Under the pieces are notes generated by a model. The model had not been told where the DNA came from. It did not search any database and worked only from the letters and a program-made list of their open reading frames with translations. The translations under genes and the position numbers were made by a program. From Podospora comata (Eukaryota > Ascomycota > Sordariomycetes > Sordariales > Podosporaceae), in assembly GCA_017354895.1 (NCBI GenBank), contig CP071493.1, forward strand, positions 7,874,001 to 7,938,000: a DNA stretch of 64,000 nucleotides, given 5' to 3'. Below, piece by piece: positions 43,537 to 54,086 of the stretch; position 1 is the stretch's first letter; the number at the start of each line of letters is the position of its first letter.

Positions 43537-45284
43537 TCAATACCGCCAGATAGCATCCGCCATCGCTACCACCTGCGCCATCTCCCTGACATCATGGACC
43601 CTCACCACGTCCGCTCCTCCCTGAACAGCAGCCGCAACTGTCGCGGCCGTGCCCCATATTCTCTCCTTCGGCGTCGGTACGCCTGTCACCCTCCCAATGA
43701 AGCTCTTCCTACTGGACCCGACAAGCCACGGCAGACCTTGCAACCCAGGCCAGAACCTGAGCTCATCCAAGTGCCTCAGCACATCGACATTTTGCCAGCC
43801 AACCTTGGCGAAGCCTAACCCAGGGTCAAGCACGATCCTCCACCGTCTAACACCAGCCGTCTCGGCAGCCGCTACCCTCTCCACCAGTTCCTTAGCAATC
43901 CCGCCGATGAGCCCTCCTTCAGAATCAGGGTAGTCAGCAAGATTGTTCATCGTCGCCGGTGTCCCCCTCATGTGCATCAGACAGATGGTTGTCCCCAACC
44001 TCGCAACAGTAGGCAACATCTCCGGGTCCATGCTTCCACCAGAGACATCGTTCACAATATCAGCGCCGGCGGCAACGGCAGCCTCGGCGACAGATGCTCG
44101 GTAGGTGTCCACACTAATGAGCACCGGCCTATCTGAGAAATGAGAGCGGATGAGCTGGATAGCCGGGACCACTCGGTTGAGCTCTTCCTCTACTGAAACC
44201 TCGGGGCAGTTGGGGGCGGTTGACTGCCCGCCAACGTCAATCATGGTGGCGCCTGCGTCCAAGAAGGATCGTATGTTGGAGATCAAAGTTTGCTCCTCAA
44301 GGGATGTGTTTTGGCCGCCATCAGAAAAGGAGTCAGGGGTCATGTTGAGGATGCCCATGACGTGTGTTTTCCGGGCTGGATTGAGAGCCATGATGGGGGG
44401 GTGGTGTGCTGACAACGGGGTCATAGTGGTGATAGGAGTAGTAGAAGAAGGCAAGGCATCAAGTAAGTCCCGGGTTAGGGTCCATGGCCGGTCGGGGTCC
44501 AGAGGTTTGTCCGGGATAAGTCTAGGGAACCGTTGTAAGTCAAGGGTTCGTGCCAAGATAAAACGGTCAAAACAGGACTTACTCAGCAAGAGGCTTCAAG
44601 ACAAACTCCCTTTCCGGGATTCCAATGTGAGGAATTGTGAGGCGCTCATGGTTGAACTTGATGTTGTCATAGAGAAGGATATCGAGGTCAATGTTACGCG
44701 GGCCCTTGTCAATGATCTTTTTGCGACCAAGGGAGTTCTCGATATCTTGGAGAGCATCCAGAAGGGCAAGTGGCTCAAGAGTTGTCTCAACCTGAGGTTT
44801 TCTTTTAGTTGCGGCTCTGATTGGTATAACGGGGGTCGGAGACCAGACGTACCTCACAGGCACCATTGACGAATCTATCCTGGTCTAGCACATACATGGG
44901 CTCCGTCTCCCACAGGCTGCTTGTGCGCTTGACCTTGATGCCCCGCGCATCCAGCTCGGCGCAGGCCTTTTCTATCCAGCCAATACGATCCCCCAAGTTG
45001 CTTCCCAGGGCGATATATGCCAGCCGCTTCCGCGCCGGATCTGGGGGAGGCGGGCTGGCCATCTTGGCAGGCAGGTTTACTTCCTTCGGCTTAAAGCTGC
45101 GCGGGAGAGTATATTTTTTGAAGCCGAACGAATCTGTTAAAGATGGTGCTGTCTGGGAAAATTGCCGCTGTTCAATCCTGCTTAGGCGCAGGTTCTGGCA
45201 GGAATGGCATACATGTCTGGCACTAGGTAAACTTTGTCGGGGTTGTCTCAGTGACCCTGCGGCGATACGTGTGAAGCTCTTCAT
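43537..45284 (-). CDS. FOL1: Bifunctional HPPK-DHPS folate biosynthesis enzyme with mitochondrial presequence
   Basis: Makes dihydropteroate from hydroxymethyl-dihydropterin: pyrophosphokinase (HPPK), then dihydropteroate synthase (DHPS), the sulfonamide target. Exons 45284-44853, 44791-44583, 44521-43537 (introns 61 nt each; phases 0 and 2); 541 aa. The N-terminus (MKSFTRIAAGSLRQPRQS, then RIEQRQFSQTAPSL) is a typical Arg/Ser-rich mitochondrial presequence. HPPK has YIALGSNLGDRIGWIEKA, SSLWETEPMYV and catalytic GPRNIDLDILLYD. DHPS has MGILNMTPDSFSDGG, IDVGGQSTAP, ADIVNDVSGGSMDPEML, GSSRKSFIG and ADVVRVHDV. No dihydroneopterin aldolase domain precedes HPPK, unlike the trifunctional enzyme of many fungi, so that step must be encoded elsewhere. 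It is divergent from the nitronate monooxygenase gene. Confidence 0.95.
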
Positions 45285-46132
45285 ATTCTGCGGCAGTGAA
45301 GTCACCGACCGAAGTCGAGAAGTGGCTCTGTGAGTTGCTCCAGACCCGACCTTCGGAGTCTCCACAGAAAGAAATGCGGAAAGGGTTAGGGTTGAAGGCG
45401 CGGTTGACCTTATCCGTTTAAGGATTCTCAGCTGTCATTCGAACAACAGCCAACAGGCAAATGTGGTGGTGTCTCGGGTTCAACTCCGGGTCATGCACTT
45501 GATTACCAGCGCGCCGGGCCTGAAGGTTTCCGACGCCCCGTAGGTGGAATTCCAGGAGGCGGCGAACAGAGGAACCAGCAAGAGGGACTCGGGAACATCC
45601 GATGTCATCGAAGGCGAGCCAGACATGTGGGAACCATCACCTGTTGACTGTGAGCGTGAAACTCTCCTACGTGCAACCGTCGCCGTTGAAACGTCTGGCC
45701 TGGTCGTTGTTGATCAAGGCCTTTCAAGTGTCAACGTTCGCTATAATAAAATTAACCATGCCTTGGCTTGCCGGGTGACTTGAGAATGTCAGTTTCAACG
45801 AGGACAAACCGAACCGATACCTCGGTCTGTCTTTGACCTCCGCAGTTCGGTCGCGCAGCTGAGTACCCCCAGCGTTCCCATGATCGCCTAATAAAGCTTA
45901 GCGTAGGGGCGCGGGCAACCTCGGCACGGCGGTGATCGTGGCCAAGGCTCCGCGTACCCCGGATTCCAAGATGCGTGTGCCTCCACAGATCCAACTGATT
46001 GATAACTGGCCTTCTTCCTCGTGCTTCGTCTTGTGTCTTTTTTGTTTTTCAGCAGCGAGATTTTTAACCTTTTTCTTTTTCACCAACATTTATTCTACCA
46101 TTTTCCGTTTTGGAGTATTCACATCAGTCATC
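45285..46132. promoter_or_regulatory. Divergent promoter region of FOL1 and nitronate monooxygenase
   Basis: 848 bp; T-rich pyrimidine tract at about 46036-46080 just upstream of the nitronate monooxygenase ATG, typical of strong fungal promoters. No specific site was identified. Confidence 0.45.
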
Positions 46133-47455
46133 ATGGCCTCTCCTCGTAAGTTCACCTCGAACCTGAATCACCCCGCGCGCACCGGCTCTCCCCTTGGCGC
46201 ATTCGAACGACCAACTGGGCGCTAACGTGAGGTTTTCACTTTGTAGAGCAGATCCGCACCGACATCACCGATCTCTTCGGGATCAAGCACCCCATCCTCC
46301 TCGCCGGCATGAACGTCGCCGCTGGCCCCAAGCTGGCGGCGGCTGTCACCAATGCCGGCGGTATGGGTGTCCTCGGTGGTATCAGCTACACCCCCGAGAT
46401 GCTCAGGGAGCAGATCGATGAGATCAAGAAGCACCTTAACGACAAGAAGGCTCCCTTCGGTGTCGATCTCCTTCTTCCCCAGGTTGGCGGCAACGCCCGC
46501 AAGACCAAGTAAGACCATTCCCCAGACGCCGACAGACCATTCATTCCTCTTCTCTCTTGCTGACCCTTTGCGCTTTTCCAGCTACGATTACACCAAGGGC
46601 AAGCTTGACGAGCTGATTGACATCATCATCGAGTCCGGCGCCAAGCTCTTCGTTTCCGCCGTCGGTGTCCCCCCCAAGCACGTCGTCGAGAAGCTCCACA
46701 AGAACGGCATCCTCTACATGAACATGATCGGCCACCCCAAGCACGTCAAGAAGTGCCTCGACCTCGGTGTCGATATCATCTGCGCTCAGGGTGGCGAGGG
46801 TGGCGGCCACACCGGTGACACCCCCACCACCGTCCTCATCCCCACCGTTGCTCAGCTCGTCAAGGGCCACAAGTCCCCATTGACTGGCAAGCCCGTCCAG
46901 GTTGTTGCCGCCGGTGGTATCTGGAACGGTCAGCTCCTCGCCTCTGCGCTCATGATGGGCGCCAGCGGTGTCTGGGTTGGTACCCGTTTCGTCCTCTCCA
47001 AGGAGGCTGGTGCCCCCAAGGCCCACAAGGATGCCGTCCGCACCTCGGGCTTCGATGACAACATCCGCACCACCATCTTCACCGGTCGCCCCATGCGTGT
47101 CCGCGCCAACCCCTACATTGTTAACTGGGAGGAGGACCGTGTTTCCGAGTTGAAGCAGTGCCTCGCCAAGGGCAAGATCCCCCACGAGGTCGACCTCGAT
47201 AAGCTCATGGCTGGTGAGGTCCCATCGATTGCCGACCTCAAGAAGATTGGCCTCGTTGCTGCCTCTACCCCTGACAACGCCGAGGTTGATGTTGATGACC
47301 TCCTTGACTCCCTCATGCCCCACCTTATGGGCAAGTGCGCCGCCGTTGTCAACGAGGAGAAGTCAGCCAAGGAGATCGTTGACGAGTTCGTCAACGATGC
47401 CGTTGCCGTCATCAAGAGAGGCAACGCCCAGCTCGTCAGCTTGCCCAAGCTATAG
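46133..47455 (+). CDS. Nitronate monooxygenase (2-nitropropane dioxygenase family)
   Basis: FMN-dependent enzyme that oxidises alkyl nitronates such as propionate 3-nitronate to less harmful products. Exons 46133-46145, 46247-46508, 46582-47455 (introns 101 and 73 nt; the first exon is only 13 nt, MASP plus one base); 382 aa. The TIM-barrel FMN site is visible in KHPILLAGMNVAAGP, NAGGMGVLGG, AQGGEGGGHTGDTPTT (with the family His), VQVVAAGGIWNGQ and GASGVWVGTRFVL. The C-terminal part is helical, ending RGNAQLVSLPKL. Codon use is strongly C-ending compared with neighbours, which suggests high expression. The open frame running through the second intron (46509-46581) is not coding: the GTAAGA donor and TTCCAG acceptor restore KTNYDYTKGKL. 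Confidence 0.95.
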
Positions 47456-48637
47456 AGTGTGGGAGGATATGATGGATTGGCTTTCTTGACTGTACTATAG
47501 CGTCGTTTCTGCACATATAATGACATTTCACGATTTGAATACTCCATGTCTATGTTCACTCAAATGTTTTGGCCTGATTTTTTACGTTTGAAAGTCGATT
47601 GCAAACTATTCGCAGAATTCCTTACAGGCTCGGCTTGGAGCTCCACCCACTTCGGACCCCTGCCGAGACCGATCAACCAAAGCCAATAGAGTTTCGGTCG
47701 GGGGAATGTGGGGCCGGCCGCGATTCTGGGTCGGTGTCCGGCCCACGACCCAACAGCAAAACTCGGCAAAGACAAATGGCGGTTTTGAGAAGTTGGTGGG
47801 AAACAGGCGGCCATGCACCTCACAAAGCGGCAGTTGGAGAGCAATGCACTTCTCACAAGCACCACGATTTTCTCATTGGTCAGGCTGTCGTCGACCCCAA
47901 CTTTGGAGAGCACAGGAGGGCACAGTTTTGACCCCGGGTTTACCCACATATGTTTCTTTGTCGATTCTCTCAAACTTACAAAAGTCTCTCTAGCCATGGT
48001 AAAGACCCGACCACCTTTCTAACCCCAACCTCAGGCCACCTGATGGGGTCTTATGCCGGCGTCACACAAGGTGTCTATGGCTGGGGACGGACATTAGATG
48101 CTCCCTTTCTTTTGGCTGGCACCCCGTCCCCCCAAGTCCTGTTATATCCTTTGTTTACAATTCTTGCAGATCATCACCGTCGTCGTCTCATACCAAGAGC
48201 CTCATATGACCATCATGGCCGGCCTCTCAGCCATGACCGCAGCCCGCAGCCCGCATCTGTTTTGTTCCTGCACGTTCCCTGGACCAGAGTGTACCCGCCT
48301 TTGTAACTGAGAATAGCCAGCTATAGACTACCACTTTGCTTGAACCTGGCGTGCCAGGTGATGCTGACGCTGTATATTAGCTGATCTCATCCTACAGGTT
48401 TCAAGTCTCTCCGTCTCTCTCTCTCTCACTCTCCTTTTTTTTTTTTTCACTTCACTATCCGTTGTTGAAGACGTCAACAACTTCCTTTCCTTTCTACCTC
48501 TTCGCGTTTCTTCACAGCCCTAGAGGCTTTACTTTTCATTCCTTTGCACTTCCGTGCCAGTCGTTCCTTGACTTTGCCTTTCAAAAGATCAGGGGCAGGT
48601 TCCCGATTTACTTACGTTCCTTTTCAGTTCAGACAAA
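47456..48637. other. Intergenic, about 1.2 kb
   Basis: 3' flank of the monooxygenase and a long promoter/5'UTR of the next gene, with a strong pyrimidine tract listed separately. No further gene. Confidence 0.5.
48405..48450 (+). promoter_or_regulatory. CT-rich tract upstream of the SUR7-like gene
   Basis: TCTCTCCGTCTCTCTCTCTC followed by ACTCTCC and a run of about 13 T. It lies about 190 bp before the ATG; such tracts often mark transcription starts of strong fungal promoters. Confidence 0.5.
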
Positions 48638-50044
48638 ATGAGAGGCTTCGGTGCAGGTGGTAATGGTGGGATGGTGGGCATGGTTCTCAAGGTTGCGCCT
48701 GTCGTGTGCTCCTTTTTCGCTTTTGTTTTTTTGGCCGTTGCCTTGTCGGCAGGAAGCTCACCGAATTATATTGAAGGGTTGAGTGTGATTAACGTATGTC
48801 AAACTGTACCCCTATCTCTTCCTTCCCCCCCCCCTGAATAAGGTTACTGACCAAACACCCCCAAGTTCAACATGTCTACCTTTGGCAAAAACCTCATCAA
48901 GGCCCCCAACGTCCAAGAAGCCGCCCAAGGCGGCTGCGACAAAGCCGACAACGCCGTCACGGACGCGGGTAACGCTCTCGGCAACGTAGCCGGTGGTCTC
49001 GCCGGTGCTTTCGGCGGCAAGAAGGCCGAAGAAGACGCCAAAAAGGCCCTCAACGGCGCCTCGGACAAAGTCGGCGACGGCGTCGGCGCAGCCTGCGAAA
49101 AGGGTGCTGAAATCGCCGACAAGGCCGTCCGGCTCGGCCAGGACCTCGTCGACAAGGCCCTCGGCAGCGTCGCCAAAGCCATCGGCCTCAAGGAGTACTA
49201 CTCCATCCACATCGGCGCCATGTGCGAAGGCATGTACGCGCCCCTCTTCTCCGACCCGGCCGCGAAGCCGAACGTGGAAAAGTGCACCAAAAAGTTCGTC
49301 GTCGAGCAGACCGACCTCTCCAAATCCCTCGACGCCTCCCTCAACGTCGGCCCCTTCAAGTTCAAGCTCAGCGACGTCGGCCTGATCGACACCATCCAGG
49401 ACGCCCTGGACCTCATCCCCCGCGCCCTCGCCGCGATGGGCTTCTTCTTCCTCACCTCCGTCGTCTTCCTCGCCCTGGCCTTCCTAGGCTCGACCGCCGC
49501 CCTCGCCTCCGCCTTCGTCCCCGCCCTCGCCGCCCACGAGACAGCCCTCATCCTGCCGACCCTCGTCTGCCTCGGAATCGGCTGGTTCCTCGCCGGGATC
49601 GGCACCCTCGGTCTCACCGCCGCCGCCGAAAAGATCAAAAACGCCGTCAACGAAGACGGCGCCAAGTTCGGCCTCTCGGCCGCGACCTCTCCAGGCCTCT
49701 ACTTCCTCATCTGGGCCGCCGCCGTCCTCTCCACCCTCGGGTTCGCCACGCTCGCCTACGCCTGGTACAAGTCCCGCCACGTCAGCGGCGACCGCTCAGA
49801 GACAGACTCCGACCTCGACGAGCAAAAGCACGTTGCCAGAGGCCAGTACCCCATCATGCAGGGGAACTACCCGCCTTCTGAGCGGGGGAGCTACTACGGC
49901 GCCCAGGACGGACAGGACCAGATGCAGCAGGTGGATTTTGGCGGGCAGCCCCAGGGGCAGATGCGCCAGCAGGATGACACGTATCTCGGTCAGCCGGTGA
50001 ACGACGGGAGGCCGAGCAAAGAGTATTACCAGCAGCAGCAGTAG
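48638..50044 (+). CDS. SUR7/PalI-family four-span plasma-membrane protein with a long Lys/Ala-rich loop
   Basis: SUR7/PalI proteins lie in cortical membrane domains (eisosomes) or act in pH sensing. Exons 48638-48793 and 48866-50044; 72-nt intron with GTATGT donor, TTACTGAC branch and a CAAG acceptor; 444 aa. The first membrane helix, LKVAPVVCSFFAFVFLAVAL, is followed by a conserved-type exposed stretch (SPNYIEGLSVINFNMSTFG). Residues about 75-155 are an Ala/Gly/Asp/Lys-rich amphipathic region (GKKAEEDAKKALNGASDKVG, GAEIADKAVRLGQDLVDKAL). Then come the loop cysteines (AMCEGMYAPL, VEKCTKKF) and three more helices (MGFFFLTSVVFLALAFLG, LPTLVCLGIGWFLAGIGTLG, LYFLIWAAAVLSTLGFATLA). The C-terminal tail is Gln/Tyr-rich and ends in QQQQ. 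The family call rests on topology and loop pattern. Codon bias is strong, so expression is probably high. Confidence 0.82.
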
Positions 50045-50767
50045 AGCCCCTCAGAGAGACGGCTGGAGCTGTCTAAGCTCGTCCTTTCGTTATCTATCAA
50101 CCGTCATTCGTCACTATGCATCGTCACCGGAGTTAGGGGAATTTAGGGGGTTTTAAGCATCTAATATGCACTTTGGCTTGAAGCTGTACAACAACAGGCG
50201 TTCAGGGGAGCACTTCAGAGATCATCTTCCGTCATCACAGTCGTTATCGTCTACGCACACCTGCCAATCATTCACTTACCATATAATAAAAATGTAATAC
50301 CAGTAGAAAATACAGAATGTCGTTATTTGCGCGCATCAAGCTCGCTGATACCGGGTGGGTGTGCAACAGATATAATAAAAACGTACTTGTATTACAACCA
50401 ACACCCGGTCACCCCCCATGTCATTTTTGCGAGGAAACCCTAGGATCATAACTACTCATAACAACAAACAGGGGAACGCATTCGTGGATTCAACGTCCCT
50501 CCCCATCCCAATAGTCCCCAAAAGAAAACACAACCCGGGAATAACAACAATAGCATATCGAAAACTACTGAAAAAAGCAGTCTCCCACAATCCCATGATC
50601 CCATTAAAAGAAAAAGTGGCAGTCTTTGTACCGTCCAGCCATTCCATGCCCCGTCCCGCGCCATAAAAGTTTGCCACAGGTTTGATCGGATTTCTGTTTT
50701 TTTGTCACTCATCTGGCTCAACAAGGCAGAGCAAGCGCGAATGATTGTCGAAGGAAGCCTTGCTCGC
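50045..50767. other. Convergent 3' flanks, about 0.7 kb
   Basis: AT-rich 3' sequence of both genes. No supported gene or RNA. Confidence 0.5.
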
Positions 50768-52092
50768 TTAAGCAGCGATCAAAGGCTCCTCCTCACCGGC
50801 CTTGGTAGGGGGGGCAATAGGCTCCGACTTGATGTCCTCCTTGGGAGCGACGGGGAAGTCAGTCGGCTTGAGCTCGGATTTGTGGCCATTCTCCTGACCA
50901 ACAGCACCCTTGATCAAGGACTGAGCCTTGGCGGTGTAGTCGCCCATGTACTGCTTGGTAACCTGGGTGGCTTGCTCGGTGTTCTTCTGGACCAAGGAGC
51001 GGATCTGCTCGGTCTGGTCATTGATAATCTCACCAGCGTGCTGGATCTGGCTGTCGATAAGCTCCTGGTTGGTGGTGTAAATGAGAGGGGCGAAGAAGAT
51101 GACGGAGGTGGCGATGAGAGCAAGACCCCAGTACGGGACAACCTTGACCAAGTAGTACGAGATGAAGGCGCCGAGGGCAACCTAGCGGGACGAGTTAGCA
51201 AATAGCTCCGAGTCTACAGCTCCGAGAGCCGAAAATATAAGCTCAATCGCCAAGGGGAACTTACAGCAGCGGAAGCCCAGATGTTCTCAGCGAAAAGGAT
51301 GCGTTGGGACTCGATCACACCAAAGTTGATAAGTTCGTTGACGTCGCCAATAACGGCATCAAGTGTCTCTCGGGGAACAGTGTAGTACTTGCGAGGGCGA
51401 AGCTGGGTAGCAAAGCCATTGTTCAAAATGGCTTTTCCGGCGATCTCGGCGGCAATGGTAACACCGAGGGCCATCCATGTGAGTTTGAGACCCCATCGGA
51501 GAACATCCAGGTATCTAACCGAGAAGATGAACGAGACGATTGTGAGGTAGGCAATTCCAGAGGCGCCTAAGAGCCTTCATCAGTACAGCTTTATATCTCG
51601 TTGGTGGGTCCCACTTGAACGTACGAGGATTCTTCCATGACAACAGCTCTGAGAAGAAGGAGTGGTAATGAGTCAAGGGCTGGCCAGTAGCCGCGGTGTA
51701 CGAAGGAGCGCGGCGAGAGTTGGCCAAGTTGGAAAGCTCATCCGTGGTTCTCGCGCCCTCGGCCTTGATGTTCTGAGCTACAGGGCCTGCAAGAAAAGTC
51801 GACGTCAGCATTTGCATGTGAGGATTAGGTGATGTGCAGCTTATCGTACCGCTGGTAACATTGTTGTAGGTGGCAGCAAGGTCTGCAGTAGTTATCGTCA
51901 GTTTAGGTCACAGGCGGAGAGGTATCGGCTGTCGTGGAGCTGTGAAACACCGGAGCTCGTGTTAGCTGGGTATCTTTGGGCGGGCTGATTAAGGCAACAG
52001 AAGAAAAGGAAGAGCTTCGTACGAACCTTACTGTTCTTGAGGGCATCCACGCTGGCATTCCCGTTCGCATGTCCGTTCGAAATATCGGCCAT
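50768..52092 (-). CDS. RTN1: Reticulon-like protein RTN1
   Basis: Shapes tubular ER through two long hydrophobic hairpins. Five exons: 52092-52032, 51882-51850, 51786-51625, 51566-51265, 51181-50768; 323 aa, all phases consistent. The N-terminus MADISNGHANGNASVDALK leads to AATYNNVTSGPVAQNIKAEG, then PLTHYHSFFSELLSWKNPRA, the usual start of the reticulon domain. Hairpin 1 is SGIAYLTIVSFIFSVRYLDV with LKLTWMALGVTIAAEIAG. The linker is TQLRPRKYYTVPRETLDAVI and FGVIESQRILFAENIWASAA. Hairpin 2 is VALGAFISYYLVKVVPYWG with LALIATSVIFFAPLIYT. An amphipathic helix (NQELIDSQIQHAGEIINDQT) follows, then a Pro/Lys-rich tail. Intron 1 is unusually long (149 nt), and its acceptor choice is the least certain point. 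Confidence 0.93.
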
Positions 52093-54086
52093 TTTTGATG
52101 GATATGATGTCGTTGGGCGGGGATTATTGGTAGTTTGGCAGCTGTCAAGAGACAAATTCTGGGAGTCGGGAACTGTTGGAGGGGAGCTTTCGACTGGCAG
52201 GCGGCGGAGAAAACCCACAAGTGGTTGTGTGCGCTGAGGAAGTCGGTAGGAGGTGTAGAGTACAACAAAGCTGTTGGTGAGTGGTGTGATTTCTTTGTGG
52301 CAGAATGATGTCTTTTGGATTGAGGGTTCCGGGAGACGATTTGAGGATGGCCAGATGAATTTAGAGGAAGAGGGAAAGCCAAGGTGGAGGAATGACGCGA
52401 GTGGGAGGAGCTTGAGACACCAGGGCTTGCTTCCAAGTTGCTGCCTCTTCGCACACGGTGCACCGACTGATCCGTCCCGATGCTCTCTGATAGCAGACAC
52501 ACTAGAGCTTGGATATGATAGCATAGAGGGGCACTGCAGGCAGTTTTGGCACAGCTCTGCCCCACCAATTCTTTTTCCATTCAAACAGTCGGCGGCACGC
52601 AAGCACCACCTCAAGATGATGAGATCATTGCCAACAGCCTCCCTCCAAAAACAGGATAGCCCGCCAGCCTATCAACGAGCTTCCCGATCTCCCACATTCG
52701 TTCAATTTTGCACTGTCGGTTCGGTATCTTTTCTTCAGCTACCTGCGGTCACACAACAGATAATGATATTCCCTCCTGTCTTTGTTCTTTCTTCCTGTAT
52801 TTCATCTTCCTCACCACTGCGATAAGCCCCTTGACTAAGAACAATTTTGCATCCAACTCTAGCGTAGCACCCTGACGTGCCTTGGCTCTCTCTCTTATCC
52901 CTTGTCCCCTGTTCCTCTCTTCGGTAGGTGTCTCTTGGCCTGCTTGTGCCCTTTGCGTTCTAGCCCATAACGGATTTCACATGCTATTTTTTCCCACTTT
53001 GACGCGCCGTTTCGCCCCGGCAGCATCCTTGACTGCCCCTCAAAAATCCACTCTCTTCTTCTTGCTTCTTCCAGAACGTCCACACACCCCCAGCTCCGAT
53101 AACCGATGACGTGGGTGAGAGCACACAAGCACACGACACCACTGACAACACCACACCAACTCAAACGACCCAAAAAATAAAAGAGGGGATTTCCAGTGCA
53201 GCCAAGCGTCTCAGCCCGTTGCCTCCATCAACATCAAAACCTGCAACGTAACCTCGCTTTTCTTAAACCTGCTCACGTCAACGGGATCTTTAGCAAGACA
53301 GAAGGGACTTGACGCAGGTGAATCAAGTTAGCTTTTCTTGTCTACTGCAGGGACGCTTGTGCATAACCCACTTTGGATGCACAGATCCACCTGTGAATAG
53401 CCTCACCACCTCCTGATATGGTCAAAGTCAACATTTGAGTATAAAGCAGTTTACACCGGAAGGCTTTCTTGAGAAACAAGTGGCCTGTGCATCTTCATCA
53501 GCAATTTTATGCTAGTGGTGCAGCATAGCCATCTACTTTCACGGGAATTAAAGCCCTCAGTTCCTCTTCTAATGCTTTCTGATTTAAGCAGTAGTGGGTA
53601 CGCTATACACTATACTCAGGCTCATATACCTGTCATCCCATCTCTACTCCCTTGATACCCCATCCTGCATTCACCGACTTCCCCTCCGTTTGTGCAAACT
53701 CAACATACCACAACAGCAACCCACAACCCATAAACTACTGGTATCTCATATTGTTTCAATAAACACAACCTTCTCCGCCTCGCCGGTGGACAGCTATGGT
53801 TCTTAACCGCATATATGGCATATGCCCCTCCTGAAATCCACCGAAGCAGTAACACGAAACCATCAAATTATATGTGCCCAAAAGAAAAAACTTGCGCCCA
53901 AGCGCCTCCAAATGAGGTGTAAGAGAAGGAAAACCAAAAACACAACATAACCGCCTCCCCATGCCTTCTAGGTCATGGAGACATGCTCATTAGAATAAAG
54001 CCCAGCAATAGAAAATCATCAGCCATGAAACACCACCACTCTCAAAACAACAAGCCAGCCAGTGTATCACATTCATCTTGGTCAGC
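52093..54086. other. Intergenic, about 2 kb
   Basis: RTN1 promoter/5'UTR and the 3' flank of the TBC gene. Only chance frames; no repeat, RNA gene or extra coding signal. Confidence 0.5.

Noticed and set aside
45477-45488. GGTTCAACTCC, matching the tRNA B-box
   Set aside because: The flanking bases do not form a proper T-stem, the following TCATGCA has no complementary acceptor strand about 60 nt upstream, and no A-box is visible.
46541-47323. 260-codon minus-strand frame across the nitronate monooxygenase gene
   Set aside because: Antisense shadow of a strongly biased gene; Gly/Val/Asp-rich composition without motifs.
49198-49881. Long overlapping frames on both strands over the SUR7-like gene
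   Set aside because: High GC third positions remove stops in the other frames; only the 48866 frame has membrane helices and splices to an N-terminal helix.
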